From Mesorhizobium loti (GTDB lineage: Bacteria > Pseudomonadota > Alphaproteobacteria > Rhizobiales > Rhizobiaceae): DNA of 64,000 nucleotides. The DNA lies in the NCBI RefSeq assembly GCF_002858745.1, contig NZ_PJRO01000005.1, positions 378,865-442,864 of the forward strand. The letters are read 5' to 3'. How positions within the stretch are numbered: the first letter of the stretch is position 1; every line of letters begins with the position of its first letter. Under the pieces are notes generated by a model that saw only the letters and a program-made list of their open reading frames with translations, did no database searches and had not been told where the DNA came from. The position numbers and the translations under genes are program-made. Shown piece after piece: positions 47,529 through 56,385 of this stretch.

Positions 47529-49025
47529 ATGTCCCATCTCACAATGCCGGAACCCATCGCGGCGACGCTTGGCCAGCGTGCCAGCATCGTCGCCGATCTC
47601 AGGTCGATCGTGCCGGGTGAGGGTGTTGTCGAAACCGTCAACGAGATGCGCGCCTTCGAAAGTGACGGACTGACCGCCTATCGCCAGCTTCCGCTCGTCG
47701 TGGTGTTGCCTGAGACGGTGGCGCAGGTCTCGCGAGTGCTGAAATACTGCAATGAGCGCAACATCCGCGTCGTGCCGCGCGGCGCCGGCACCTCCCTGTC
47801 CGGCGGGGCCTTGCCGCTGGAAGACGCGGTCCTGCTGGTCATGAGCCGCTTCAACCGTATCCTCGGCATCGACTATCCCAACCGCACCGTCACCGCCCAG
47901 CCGGGCGTCACCAATCTCGGCATCACCCATGCGGTGGAGCAGGAGGGGTTCTACTACGCGCCGGACCCATCCTCGCAGATCGCCTGCTCGATCGGCGGCA
48001 ATGTCGCGGAGAATTCCGGTGGCGTGCACTGCCTGAAATACGGCCTCACCGCCAACAATGTGCTGGGCATCGAAATGGTGCTGATGAATGGCGAGGTGGT
48101 GCGGCTTGGCGGCAAGCATCTCGACGCCGAAGGTTATGATCTGCTCGGCCTGATGACCGGTTCGGAAGGTCTGCTCGGCGTCGTCACCGAAGTCACCGTG
48201 CGCATCCTGAAGAAGCCGGAGACGGCGCGCGCGCTGTTGATCGGCTTTCCGACCAGCGAGCAGGGCGGCCAATGCGTGGCCGACATCATCGGCGCCGGCA
48301 TTATTCCCGGCGGCATGGAGATGATGGACCGGCCGGCGATCCACGCCGCCGAGGATTTCGTGCAGGCCGGCTATCCACTGGAATGCGAGGCGCTGCTGAT
48401 CGTCGAACTCGACGGGCCGGCGGTCGAGGTCGATCACCTGATCGGCGCCGTCGAGGCGATCGCCATCGACAATGGCTCGACCACCTGCCGCATCTCGAAT
48501 TCGGAGGAAGAGCGGCTGCGCTTCTGGGCCGGCCGGAAGGCCGCCTTCCCGGCAGTCGGACGCATCTCGCCGGACTATTACTGCATGGACGGCACCATCC
48601 CGCGCAAGGAACTCCCGCGTGTGCTGGCCGGCATGCGCGATCTTTCACAAACCTATGGCCTGCGGGTCGCCAATGTCTTCCACGCCGGCGACGGCAATCT
48701 GCATCCGCTCATCCTCTACGATGCCAATGTGCCAGGCGAACTGGACAAGGCCGAGAAGTTCGGCGCCGACATCCTGCGGCTCTGCGTCCAAGTCGGTGGC
48801 GTGCTGACGGGCGAGCACGGGGTCGGCGTCGAGAAGCGCGACCTGATGCCAGAGATGTTCAACGAGGCCGATCTCGACCAGCAGATGCGGGTGAAATGCG
48901 CTTTCGACCCCAACCATTTGCTCAACCCCGGCAAGGTGTTTCCGCAACTGCGCCGCTGCGCCGAACTCGGCCGCATGCATGTGCATCGCGGCCAGGTCGC
49001 CTTTCCCGACATTCCGAGGTTTTGA
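47529..49025 (+). CDS. glcD: Glycolate oxidase subunit GlcD (FAD-linked)
   Basis: FAD subunit (498 aa) of the membrane-associated glycolate oxidase. FAD-binding PCMH domain: PRGAGTSLSGGALPLEDAVL (quoted within limit), QPGVTNLGITHAV, SSQIACSIGGNVAENSGGVH; C-terminal domain with FHAGDGNLHPLILYD, TGEHGVGVEKR and CAFDPNHLLNPGKVFP. Ribosome site TAGGAGG precedes ATG 47529. First gene of glcD-x-glcE-glcF. Confidence 0.95.
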   Translation: MSHLTMPEPIAATLGQRASIVADLRSIVPGEGVVETVNEMRAFESDGLTAYRQLPLVVVLPETVAQVSRVLKYCNERNIRVVPRGAGTSLSGGALPLEDAVLLVMSRFNRILGIDYPNRTVTAQPGVTNLGITHAVEQEGFYYAPDPSSQIACSIGGNVAENSGGVHCLKYGLTANNVLGIEMVLMNGEVVRLGGKHLDAEGYDLLGLMTGSEGLLGVVTEVTVRILKKPETARALLIGFPTSEQGGQCVADIIGAGIIPGGMEMMDRPAIHAAEDFVQAGYPLECEALLIVELDGPAVEVDHLIGAVEAIAIDNGSTTCRISNSEEERLRFWAGRKAAFPAVGRISPDYYCMDGTIPRKELPRVLAGMRDLSQTYGLRVANVFHAGDGNLHPLILYDANVPGELDKAEKFGADILRLCVQVGGVLTGEHGVGVEKRDLMPEMFNEADLDQQMRVKCAFDPNHLLNPGKVFPQLRRCAELGRMHVHRGQVAFPDIPRF

Positions 49026-49027
49026 GG

Positions 49028-49612
49028 ATGCTGTTCCGGCAAGCCATTCTCGAAGCTGTTGCACGTGGTGAAGTCACTCTTGCGTTTCGGCGCTGGCAGC
49101 GCCCGACGGTGAAAGCCGGTACTGGCCTGCGCACGGCGATTGGGGTCGTACGCATCGGTGCGGTCGAACCGATCGATGAGCGCGATTTGACCGATGCCGA
49201 TGCCCGAGCAGCTGGCTTTGCCGATCTCGCTGCACTGCTCGCCGATCTGCGCTCTGGTGGCGATCGCACGCTTTATCGGATCGTTCTCGACGGCATCGAG
49301 CTGGACCAGCGCATTGCCCAGCGAGGCGAGGCCGAGCTTTCCGAAGCGGACTGGCATGATCTGGCCGCCCGCTTCGCACGCTGGGACAAAACGAAGCCGG
49401 GTTATTTCCCGTCGATCCTGAGCGCCATCGGTGCTCATCCGGGCCTGCCGGCAGCACAACTTGCGCAGGCTGCCGGTGTCGAGAAACTGAAGTTCAAGCA
49501 GGACGTGCGCAGGCTGAAGGAGCTGGGCCTGACGGAGAGCCTTGAAATCGGCTACCGGCTCTCGCCGCGCGGTGAGGCGGTGCTGGAAAAGTTGCGGGAG
49601 CATCGGCTGTGA
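49028..49612 (+). CDS. ASCH-like and winged-helix protein inside the glc operon
   Basis: A 194-aa protein lying 2 nt after glcD and overlapping glcE by GTGA, so translated with them. Residues 1-95 look like an ASCH domain (FRRWQRPTVKAGTGLRTAIG, then LTDADARAAGFADLAALLAD), a fold linked to RNA or modified-nucleotide binding. The C-terminal 65 residues form a winged helix (LPAAQLAQAAGVEKLKFKQD, GLTESLEIGYRLSPRG). No glycolate oxidase subunit is known to have this form. A regulatory or RNA-binding role is inference only. Confidence 0.7.
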   Translation: MLFRQAILEAVARGEVTLAFRRWQRPTVKAGTGLRTAIGVVRIGAVEPIDERDLTDADARAAGFADLAALLADLRSGGDRTLYRIVLDGIELDQRIAQRGEAELSEADWHDLAARFARWDKTKPGYFPSILSAIGAHPGLPAAQLAQAAGVEKLKFKQDVRRLKELGLTESLEIGYRLSPRGEAVLEKLREHRL

Positions 49613-50811
49613 CCACCTTCATCCCAACCTCGCCTGCCGAAGTGCTTTCCGCCGTGCAATGGGCTGTTGCCGACGATGCGCCGCTGGAGATCGTCGGCCA
49701 TGGTTCCAAGCGTGCGATCGGCCGTCTCCTTCAGACCGAACACACGCTCGATCTTTCGAAGCTCGCTGGCGTGACACTCTATGAGCCGGCGGAGCTGGTG
49801 CTGTCGGCACGTGCCGGAACGCCGCTGGCGGAGATCGAAAAGCTGCTTGCCGACAACGGCCAGCAGCTTGCCTTCGAGCCGATGGATTATGCCCGGCTGC
49901 TCGGCCAGGAGCCCGGCAGAGGTTCGATCGGCGGCGTGCTTGCGGCCAACCTCTCCGGCCCGCGCCGGCTGAAGGCAGGGGCCGCGCGCGATCATATTCT
50001 CGGCATTCATGCCGTGTCGGGGCGTGGCGAGGCGTTCAAATCCGGCGGACGCGTCGTCAAGAACGTCACCGGCTACGATCTTTCCAAGGCGATGGCGAAC
50101 TCGTGGGGCACGCTTGCGGTGTTCACCGACGTCACCTTCAAGGTCCTGCCGGCGGCGGAAACCGAGGTGACGCTGGCCGTGCGCGGCCTGCTCGACGACA
50201 ATGCTACGGCGGCCATGTCGCTGGCGCTCGGCTCAAGCGCCGAAGTGTCGAGCGCCGCGCATCTGCCGGAACGCATCGCGGAGCGCGTTGCCGGCGGCAC
50301 CCTGGGCAGCGAGGCGGCGACCTTGTTGCGGGTTGAAGGCTTTGGTCCTTCGGTGAGCTATCGCATCGGCGCGCTCAAGGAACTGCTGCGCAATGCCGGA
50401 CCGCTGCAGGAGATTGCCGGTGAGGCGTCCGAAGCCATCTGGCGCGATGTCCGCGATTGCGTGCCGTTCGCTGGTTCCGACAAGCCGCTCTGGCGCGTGT
50501 CGATGGCGCCGGCCGACGGTCATGCCATGGTGATGGCGCTGCGGATGCAGTCGGCGGTGGAAGTGTTCTACGACTGGCAAGGCGGCCTGATCTGGCTCAG
50601 CATGGAAATGGGTGAACCGGAAGACCAACTGGTACGGGCCGCAGTGAAGCATTTCGGCTGCGGCCATGCGACCCTTGTCCGTGCTGCATCCGGTGTCCGC
50701 GCCGCCACGCCGGTGTTCGAGCCGCAGCCGCCGGCATTGGCTGCCCTTGCCGACCGGCTCAAGGCCGAATTCGACCCCAGGCAGCTCCTCAATCCCGGCC
50801 GGATGTCCTAG
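49609..50811 (+). CDS. glcE: Glycolate oxidase subunit GlcE (FAD-binding)
   Basis: FAD-binding subunit, 400 aa: LEIVGHGSKRAIGR, LAFEPMDYARLLG, GRGSIGGVLAANLSGPRRL, and FKSGGRVVKNVTGYDLSKAM are characteristic of GlcE. The start is a GTG overlapping the stop of the preceding gene (GTGA). Ends LLNPGRMS, 2 nt before glcF. Confidence 0.95.
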   Translation: MTTFIPTSPAEVLSAVQWAVADDAPLEIVGHGSKRAIGRLLQTEHTLDLSKLAGVTLYEPAELVLSARAGTPLAEIEKLLADNGQQLAFEPMDYARLLGQEPGRGSIGGVLAANLSGPRRLKAGAARDHILGIHAVSGRGEAFKSGGRVVKNVTGYDLSKAMANSWGTLAVFTDVTFKVLPAAETEVTLAVRGLLDDNATAAMSLALGSSAEVSSAAHLPERIAERVAGGTLGSEAATLLRVEGFGPSVSYRIGALKELLRNAGPLQEIAGEASEAIWRDVRDCVPFAGSDKPLWRVSMAPADGHAMVMALRMQSAVEVFYDWQGGLIWLSMEMGEPEDQLVRAAVKHFGCGHATLVRAASGVRAATPVFEPQPPALAALADRLKAEFDPRQLLNPGRMS

Positions 50812-50813
50812 CG

Positions 50814-52133
50814 ATGCAGACCTCTTTCACCGCCGACCAGCTTGCCGATCCGCATGTCGCGGAATCGGAGAAGATCCTGCGCAAATGCGTGCATTGCGGC
50901 TTCTGCACCGCTACCTGCCCGACCTATGTGACGCTGGGCAACGAGCTCGACAGCCCGCGCGGGCGCATCTACCTGATCAAGGACATGCTGGAGAATGGCC
51001 GTCCGGCCGACAAGGAGATCGTCACCCATGTCGATCGTTGCCTGTCCTGCCTGGCCTGCATGACGACCTGCCCGTCGGGCGTCAACTACATGCATCTGGT
51101 CGACCATGCGCGCGCCCATATCGAAAAGACCTACAAGCGCCCGCTGGCAGACCGGCTGATCCGTTCCGTGCTCGCCTTCGTGCTGCCGCATCCGGCGCGC
51201 TTCCGCGCGGCGCTGAAACTGGCAAGGCTCGGCCGGCCGTTCACGGGGCTGTTCGAGAACAGCAAAGCGCTGAAGCCGCTGGCGGCCATGCTGAAGTTGG
51301 CGCCCGCCAGTGTGCCGGCGGTATCGCCCTTGGCGAGACCCGGCACACTCAGCGCCGCAAAGGCGCAAAGGCGAGGGCGGGTCGCGTTGCTCACCGGCTG
51401 CGCGCAGCAGGTGCTGGAGCCGGGCATCAATGAAGCGACCGTCTCGTTGCTCAACAGGCTCGGCATCGAGGTGGTGATGCCTGAAGGCGAAGGCTGCTGC
51501 GGCGCGCTGGTCCATCACATGGGCCGCGAGGAAGCAGCCCTTGCCTCGGCGCGGCGCAATGTCGATTCCTGGATGCGGGAGATCGAGAGCGAGGGATTGG
51601 ATGCCATCGTCATCACCGCTTCGGGTTGTGGCACCACGATCAAGGACTATGGCTTTATGCTGCGCCTGGATCCGGTCTATGCGGAGAAGGCGGCGAAGGT
51701 ATCGGCCTTGGCCAGGGACGTGACCGAATATCTCGCCACACTCGACCTGCCGGAACCGGCGCGCAAGCCGGGCACGGTTGTCGCCTATCATTCCGCCTGC
51801 TCGATGCAGCATGGCCAGAAGATCACGCGCCAGCCGAAGGATTTGCTCGCTCGTGCCGGTTTCGTGGTGAAGGAGCCTCGCGAAGGGCACCTGTGCTGCG
51901 GCTCGGCCGGCACCTACAACATCCTGCAGCCGGAGATCTCGGCCCGCCTGCTCGATCGCAAGGTCAGGAACATCACCGCCACCGGTGCACAGGTGGTCGC
52001 CACCGGCAATATCGGCTGCATCACGCAGATTGGCTCGGCGGCGAAACTGCCGGTGGTGCATACGGTGAAATTGCTCGACTGGGCCTATGGCGGCGAGCAG
52101 CCTGCCGAATTGCGCGGCGGCAAGGCGGCCTAA
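50814..52133 (+). CDS. glcF: Glycolate oxidase iron-sulfur subunit GlcF
   Basis: A 439-aa subunit passing electrons from the FAD subunits to the respiratory chain. Two [4Fe-4S] motifs: CVHCGFCTATCP and CLSCLACMTTCP. Two CCG domains follow: GEGCCGALVHHMGRE with SGCGTTIKDYG, and HLCCGSAGTYNILQP with GNIGCITQIG. Last gene of the glc operon; the next gene is convergent, 9 nt away. Confidence 0.96.
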   Translation: MQTSFTADQLADPHVAESEKILRKCVHCGFCTATCPTYVTLGNELDSPRGRIYLIKDMLENGRPADKEIVTHVDRCLSCLACMTTCPSGVNYMHLVDHARAHIEKTYKRPLADRLIRSVLAFVLPHPARFRAALKLARLGRPFTGLFENSKALKPLAAMLKLAPASVPAVSPLARPGTLSAAKAQRRGRVALLTGCAQQVLEPGINEATVSLLNRLGIEVVMPEGEGCCGALVHHMGREEAALASARRNVDSWMREIESEGLDAIVITASGCGTTIKDYGFMLRLDPVYAEKAAKVSALARDVTEYLATLDLPEPARKPGTVVAYHSACSMQHGQKITRQPKDLLARAGFVVKEPREGHLCCGSAGTYNILQPEISARLLDRKVRNITATGAQVVATGNIGCITQIGSAAKLPVVHTVKLLDWAYGGEQPAELRGGKAA

Positions 52134-52142
52134 CCCAGCACG

Positions 52143-53051
52143 CTACCGATAGCCTGTGGCGTCTGCTGGCTTGCCGGGTTCCTCGACCTCGGCGATGTAA
52201 CGCCAGGCGTCCGGCTGCGATCCGTCGAGATCGGTGAAGCCATACACCTTTGCCAGGCCTCCGCTGGACAATGACTGGCCGTTCCAGCGCGCGCGGTCCG
52301 GATCGGCAGCAAGTGCTGCGACCGCGCGTCCGACGAAATGCGGCGTTTCCGAAATGACGAAATGCGGCACGTTTACTGTTGCGTCACGCCAGTTCTCTTC
52401 CTTGACGCCAAAGGTTTCCAGCATGATTTCGGAACGCAGCCATCCGGGTGTCAACGAGATCGCCGTCGCACCATGCGGGGCAAGGTCCTTGGCATGGGCC
52501 CAGCCCATGCGGTTCACCGCCACCTTGGCAAGGTCGTAAAAGGGCGAGAGGCGATAGTGGTCGGCATTGTATTCGGCGGTGCCGTCGGTCACCTCCACCA
52601 GCAGCCCGCCGGGATTTTCGATCAGCAGCGGCAATGCATGATGTGCCGTGATGAGATGGGTGTCGATGGCCAGATGCAGCATGCGCAGGCCCTTGGCGAG
52701 ATCGTGTTCCCATACAGGTTTGTTCCATTCGACATAGTTCTCGCCGCCCCAGATATCGTTGACCAGGATGTCGAGACGGCCCTGCTCCGTGCGGATGCGC
52801 TGCAAGAGTGCCGCAACTTCCTCCGAAACGAGATGATCGACCTGGACCGCGATGCCCTTGCCGCCGGCCGCTGTGACCAGTTCGGCGGTCTCTTCGATTG
52901 TCTCGGGCCGCTGGTATTCGGATTGCCGCTGCCGGGTCGTGCGCCCGGTGACATAGACCGTGGCACCGGCGGCGCCGAGTTCGACCGCGATGCCGCGGCC
53001 AGCGCCGCGTGTTGCGCCTGCGACAAGCGCGACCTTTCCAGCAAGAGTCAT
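52143..53051 (-). CDS. Short-chain dehydrogenase/reductase
   Basis: Rossmann-fold oxidoreductase, 302 aa. Cofactor motif GATRGAGRGIAVELG, dinucleotide contacts at YVTGRTTRQ, and the catalytic Tyr/Lys appear as FYDLAKVAVNRM with Tyr in the YxxxK position (FYDLAK). The second half is longer than in classical members and contains HYRLSPFYD. ATG 53051 has AGGAGG before it. Divergent from a TetR gene that probably represses it. Confidence 0.87.
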   Translation of the reverse strand: MTLAGKVALVAGATRGAGRGIAVELGAAGATVYVTGRTTRQRQSEYQRPETIEETAELVTAAGGKGIAVQVDHLVSEEVAALLQRIRTEQGRLDILVNDIWGGENYVEWNKPVWEHDLAKGLRMLHLAIDTHLITAHHALPLLIENPGGLLVEVTDGTAEYNADHYRLSPFYDLAKVAVNRMGWAHAKDLAPHGATAISLTPGWLRSEIMLETFGVKEENWRDATVNVPHFVISETPHFVGRAVAALAADPDRARWNGQSLSSGGLAKVYGFTDLDGSQPDAWRYIAEVEEPGKPADATGYR

Positions 53052-53104
53052 TGAAACCTCCTGGGCTTTTGCCTTTGATGGCATGATGTGAAATAATATA
53101 TAAA

Positions 53105-53114
53105 TGAATATTCA
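53105..53114. promoter_or_regulatory. Candidate TetR operator
   Basis: TGAATATTCA is a perfect 10-bp palindrome inside the AT-rich gap between the SDR gene and the divergent TetR gene, 21 nt before the regulator's start codon. Confidence 0.5.
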
Positions 53115-53134
53115 CTTATTAATTGGAAATCAAG

Positions 53135-53698
53135 ATGCCGCGACCCAAAACGCTGTCCGACGCGAAGGTGCTGGGGATCGCGCTCGGACTGATCCATGAT
53201 CGTGGCCCCGAGGCGCTGACCTTCGAAGGCCTGGCGCGCGCCTGCGGTCTTTCACCTGCGACGCTGGTGCAGCGCTTCAAGACCAAGGCCGGGTTGAAAC
53301 AGGCAGCCTTGCTGGCTGCCTGGGACCGGTTGGATGCGCGCACCGAAGAGCTTGGCGCCGCTGTCGCCAGGACGCCGGAAGGTGCTCTCGAACTGCTGGT
53401 CGATCTGTCGCGCGGCTATGGCGAGATCGAAGCCTATGCCGAGGGGCTGCTGGTGTTGCGCGAAGACCTGCGCGACCCGGTTCTGCGGGCGCGTGGCGCG
53501 GCCTGGCGCAAGCGCCTTTCGGCCGCGCTCGACGCGTGTTTTGCGGATGGCGTGAAAGCACCGCGCAATATCGGCCTGCTGATGGCCTCGCAGTGGCAAG
53601 GTTCGCTGTTGTGGTGGGGTTTCGATCCGCAGGGGCGTGTTGAGGATTTCGTCGAAACCAGCCTGCGCCAGTTCGTTGCGGCGCTGCTGCCGCGTTGA
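53135..53698 (+). CDS. TetR/AcrR family transcriptional regulator
   Basis: A 187-aa regulator with an N-terminal helix-turn-helix (ALTFEGLARACGLSPATLVQ, then RFKTKAGLKQAALL). The C-terminal ligand domain has GLLMASQWQGSLLWWGFDPQ. ATG 53135 is used; the longer frame starts at a TTG. Divergent from the SDR gene, its probable target. Confidence 0.88.
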   Translation: MPRPKTLSDAKVLGIALGLIHDRGPEALTFEGLARACGLSPATLVQRFKTKAGLKQAALLAAWDRLDARTEELGAAVARTPEGALELLVDLSRGYGEIEAYAEGLLVLREDLRDPVLRARGAAWRKRLSAALDACFADGVKAPRNIGLLMASQWQGSLLWWGFDPQGRVEDFVETSLRQFVAALLPR

Positions 53699-53805
53699 CC
53701 CGGCACGGTCGTTGCCGGGATTTCATTACCTCCGAGGTCATTGCCGCTGGCGCTCGCTCTGGCATTTTGCGCGCCGTCGAGCCAACGTCTGCCAAGGAGA
53801 ACACA

Positions 53806-54129
53806 GTGAGCATCACCTACGTCATCGGCTTTCGCGTCCGCCAACAGCATCAGGAGCGGTTCATGACGCTGCTCAACGGCGTCCTCGACACGATGCGTCA
53901 CGAAGAGATGTTCATTTCGGCCACCCTGCACCGGGATCCGGAAGATCCCCTGCGTCTGCTGCTGCACGAAACCTGGGTCGACCATCAGGACGTGCTCGAC
54001 GTGCAACTGAAGCGCCCTTACCGCGAGGAATGGCATGCGGCGCTGGAAGAAGTGCTGGAAGGTCCGCGCGACATCCAGGTCTGGCAGCCGCTCAGGAGCG
54101 ACAGCCGCGGAGCCTTCGATCTGGTCTAG
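53806..54129 (+). CDS. Putative quinol/antibiotic-biosynthesis monooxygenase (ABM) family protein
   Basis: A 107-aa dimeric alpha+beta barrel-type protein: ITYVIGFRVRQQHQERFMTL, MRHEEMFISATLHRDPEDPL and LHETWVDHQDVLDVQLKRPY are the ABM pattern. The start is GTG 53806 behind AAGGAGA. Substrate unknown. It is downstream of the TetR gene on the same strand and convergent with folD, 3 nt away. Confidence 0.78.
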   Translation: MSITYVIGFRVRQQHQERFMTLLNGVLDTMRHEEMFISATLHRDPEDPLRLLLHETWVDHQDVLDVQLKRPYREEWHAALEEVLEGPRDIQVWQPLRSDSRGAFDLV

Positions 54130-54132
54130 CTC

Positions 54133-55059
54133 TTATTCCGCGGCGATTTGGCCGGGCTGTTCGTCGACGGCATAGCTGGCGCGGTAGAGTTCGCGCTGCC
54201 GATTGAGCGCCACCATGGTGTTGCGCAGCAGGATCGATACGGTGATCGGGCCGACGCCGCCCGGCACCGGCGTGATCCAGGACGCGACCTCCTTGACGCT
54301 TTCGGTGTCGACGTCGCCGACGATGCGGGTGGTGCCGTCCGGCAGCGTTTCGGAATTGATGCCGATGTCGATGACGGCGGCGCCGGGCTTGACCATGTCG
54401 GCCTTGATCAGGCGCGGCTTGCCGACCGCCACGAACAGGGCGTCGGCGCGGCGCGCATGCACTGCCAGCGAACGTGTCATGTGATGGCACACGGTGACGG
54501 TGGCGCCCTCGCTCATCAAAAGGAAGGCGATCGGCTTGCCGACGATCTCGGAATGGCCGACGACCACGACTTCGAGCCCCTTCAGGTCGAGCCCTGTTTC
54601 CTTGAGCAGTTCGACGGAAGCAGCCGCCGTACAGGGTGCAAGGTCGAGCTGGTTGTAGACGATGTTGCCGATCGAGGCCGGATGCATGCCCTCGACGTCC
54701 TTCAGCGGATGCACCGCGCTTTGCAACGCCTTGACCGGGATGTGCTTGGGCACCGGGCGCTGGATGATGATGCCAGTGACGCGCGGGTCGGCATTCATGC
54801 CATGGATGGCAGCTTCGAGCTCACGCGCGGTGACATCGGCCGGAAAGCGGCGTTCCTCAAAATCGATGCCGGCCTGGGCGGCCTTGGCGCGCTGGTTGCG
54901 CACATAGACGTCGACGGCATCGACATCGCCGACTGTGATCGAAACCAGCTTCGCCGGAAAGCCTTCGGCACGCGCCTCTTCGGCGGCGAGGCGGACACTT
55001 TCAATGATGCGCTGGGCGACGGGGCCACCCTTCAGGTAGCGGCTGTCGGTGGGGGACAT
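54133..55059 (-). CDS. folD: Methylenetetrahydrofolate dehydrogenase/cyclohydrolase FolD, Lys-to-Gln variant
   Basis: FolD-type enzyme of one-carbon metabolism (308 aa), normally doing NADP-dependent dehydrogenase and cyclohydrolase steps on methylene-THF. Seen: IIIQRPVPKHIPVKALQ, LKDVEGMHPASIGNI, PCTAAASVELLKETGL, VVVGHSEIVGKPIAFLLMSE, VIDIGINSETLPDGT and WITPVPGGVGPITVSILLRN. In the substrate motif YVxxK the Lys reads Gln (YVRNQRAK). Gln and Asp of the other substrate motifs are kept. This Lys is needed for the cyclohydrolase step in studied enzymes, so the protein may act only as dehydrogenase. ATG 55059 is used; the frame is open to 55236. Confidence 0.86.
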   Translation of the reverse strand: MSPTDSRYLKGGPVAQRIIESVRLAAEEARAEGFPAKLVSITVGDVDAVDVYVRNQRAKAAQAGIDFEERRFPADVTARELEAAIHGMNADPRVTGIIIQRPVPKHIPVKALQSAVHPLKDVEGMHPASIGNIVYNQLDLAPCTAAASVELLKETGLDLKGLEVVVVGHSEIVGKPIAFLLMSEGATVTVCHHMTRSLAVHARRADALFVAVGKPRLIKADMVKPGAAVIDIGINSETLPDGTTRIVGDVDTESVKEVASWITPVPGGVGPITVSILLRNTMVALNRQRELYRASYAVDEQPGQIAAE

Positions 55060-55189
55060 TTGCAAACTTCCGGATTTTTCTTTGCGGGCGACATAGCAGG
55101 AGAATGCCGCCGGCGGGAGGCTGAATCCGTCCTGCCTTAGTCGAATATGGCCACTGGCGACCAAAAAGTCCGGTCTAAAGGACGAAAAC

Positions 55190-55225
55190 AGAAAGGGCAG
55201 CGCGGCTAGGCCGGCTGCCCTTTCT
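55190..55225 (-). terminator. Terminator after the L,D-transpeptidase gene
   Basis: 12-bp arms AGAAAGGGCAGC / GCTGCCCTTTCT around a GC-rich loop; on the minus strand it is followed by GTTTTCG. It lies between the transpeptidase stop and the folD start. Confidence 0.6.
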
Positions 55226-55332
55226 GGACTGGCCATGTCCCCACAAGGCCCGTCCCCCGTTGTTCCGTTGGTCGCGGAAGGCTCCTTCCGGCCGACTCAG
55301 CCGACTTCTCCAGTCGACTCAGTGCTAAAACA

Positions 55333-56166
55333 TTACATCACGACAACCGTCGTGCCTACCTTCACCCGGTCATAGAGGTCGACGACGTCCTCGTTGCGCA
55401 TGCGGATGCAGCCGGAGGACACAGCGCCGCCGATCGTCCAGGGCTGGTTGGTGCCGTGGATGCGGTAGAGCGTCGAACCGAGATAAAGCGCGCGGGCGCC
55501 AAGCGGGTTTTCCATGCCGCCAGCCAGGAAGGTCGGCAGATAGCGGCCCTTGGCCTTTTCGCGGGCGATCATTTCGCTCGGCGGGCGCCAGTCCGGCCAT
55601 TCGCGCTTCTGGCTGACCTTGTGCGTGCCGGCCCATTCGAAGCCCGGCTTGCCGGTGCCGACGCCGTAGCGGCGCGCCTTGCCGCCTTCCCCCACCAGGT
55701 AGAGGAAATTCTGCGTGGTATCGATGATGACGGTGCCCGGCTTTTCCTTGCCGTCGAAGGCGACTTCCTGCGGCAGGTAGATCGGGTTGATCTGCGGTCG
55801 CGCCACCGTCCGCCTTACCTGCTGGCGGGGCACCGCTGCGGTGCGCACACGGTCGGTTCCTGGCTGTGGCCGGACCTGGCGATACTGAACGCGCGGCTGC
55901 GCCTGGTCAGAATACTGTCCCTGCGGGGCGACCTGGCGGTAGCGTACCTGCGGTTCTCCCCATGGCTGAACGGCGGTCCGGCTCGCCCGCACCACGCCCG
56001 GCGCCCGGCCAAGCTGCGTGACCCACGGCGCCGAAAGATCCGGGCTCACCATCACCGGCGGACGCTCGGCATAACGGTCATTGGCAAGCGCAGGGGGAGC
56101 AACAGCCGCCAGTGCGCCGATCGCGCCGAACAGGGGCAGAAACAACTTTCTCATGGGTGTTCGCAT
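55333..56166 (-). CDS. L,D-transpeptidase (YkuD domain)
   Basis: Periplasmic cell-wall cross-linking or outer-membrane tethering enzyme, 277 aa. Signal peptide MRKLFLPLFGAIGALAAVAP-like at the N-terminus with cleavage after PALA, a Gln/Arg/Pro-rich linker (residues 40-130) with repeated YRQV units, and the YkuD domain with active site YRIHGTNQPW and SSGCIRMRNEDV. ATG 56166 or 56154 could be the start. It is followed by a terminator. Confidence 0.9.
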   Translation of the reverse strand: MRTPMRKLFLPLFGAIGALAAVAPPALANDRYAERPPVMVSPDLSAPWVTQLGRAPGVVRASRTAVQPWGEPQVRYRQVAPQGQYSDQAQPRVQYRQVRPQPGTDRVRTAAVPRQQVRRTVARPQINPIYLPQEVAFDGKEKPGTVIIDTTQNFLYLVGEGGKARRYGVGTGKPGFEWAGTHKVSQKREWPDWRPPSEMIAREKAKGRYLPTFLAGGMENPLGARALYLGSTLYRIHGTNQPWTIGGAVSSGCIRMRNEDVVDLYDRVKVGTTVVVM

Positions 56167-56385
56167 GGGACGCACTCTCAACTCGATCGTCGCGCCGCGC
56201 AGGAAACGGGTGTTTCTCGCGGCTTCGATCGGCATGTTGTCCGCAGGCGGCAAGCGAATGGTGAATCGCGAACGTTTAAAATGCCGCTTTGTCAGTAAAC
56301 CTTTTGGTGTGGTTACCGGCCGGTTCAGGAATCTGGTAAAGCCCCGGTAAAGCAGGCTTTCCAGGCGTTAACGAATGGATTTCAG

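Noticed and set aside
56335..56370. Third copy of the TGGTAAA operator
   Set aside because: TGGTAAAG and CGGTAAAG occur here only as direct repeats; no inverted TTTACCA arm.
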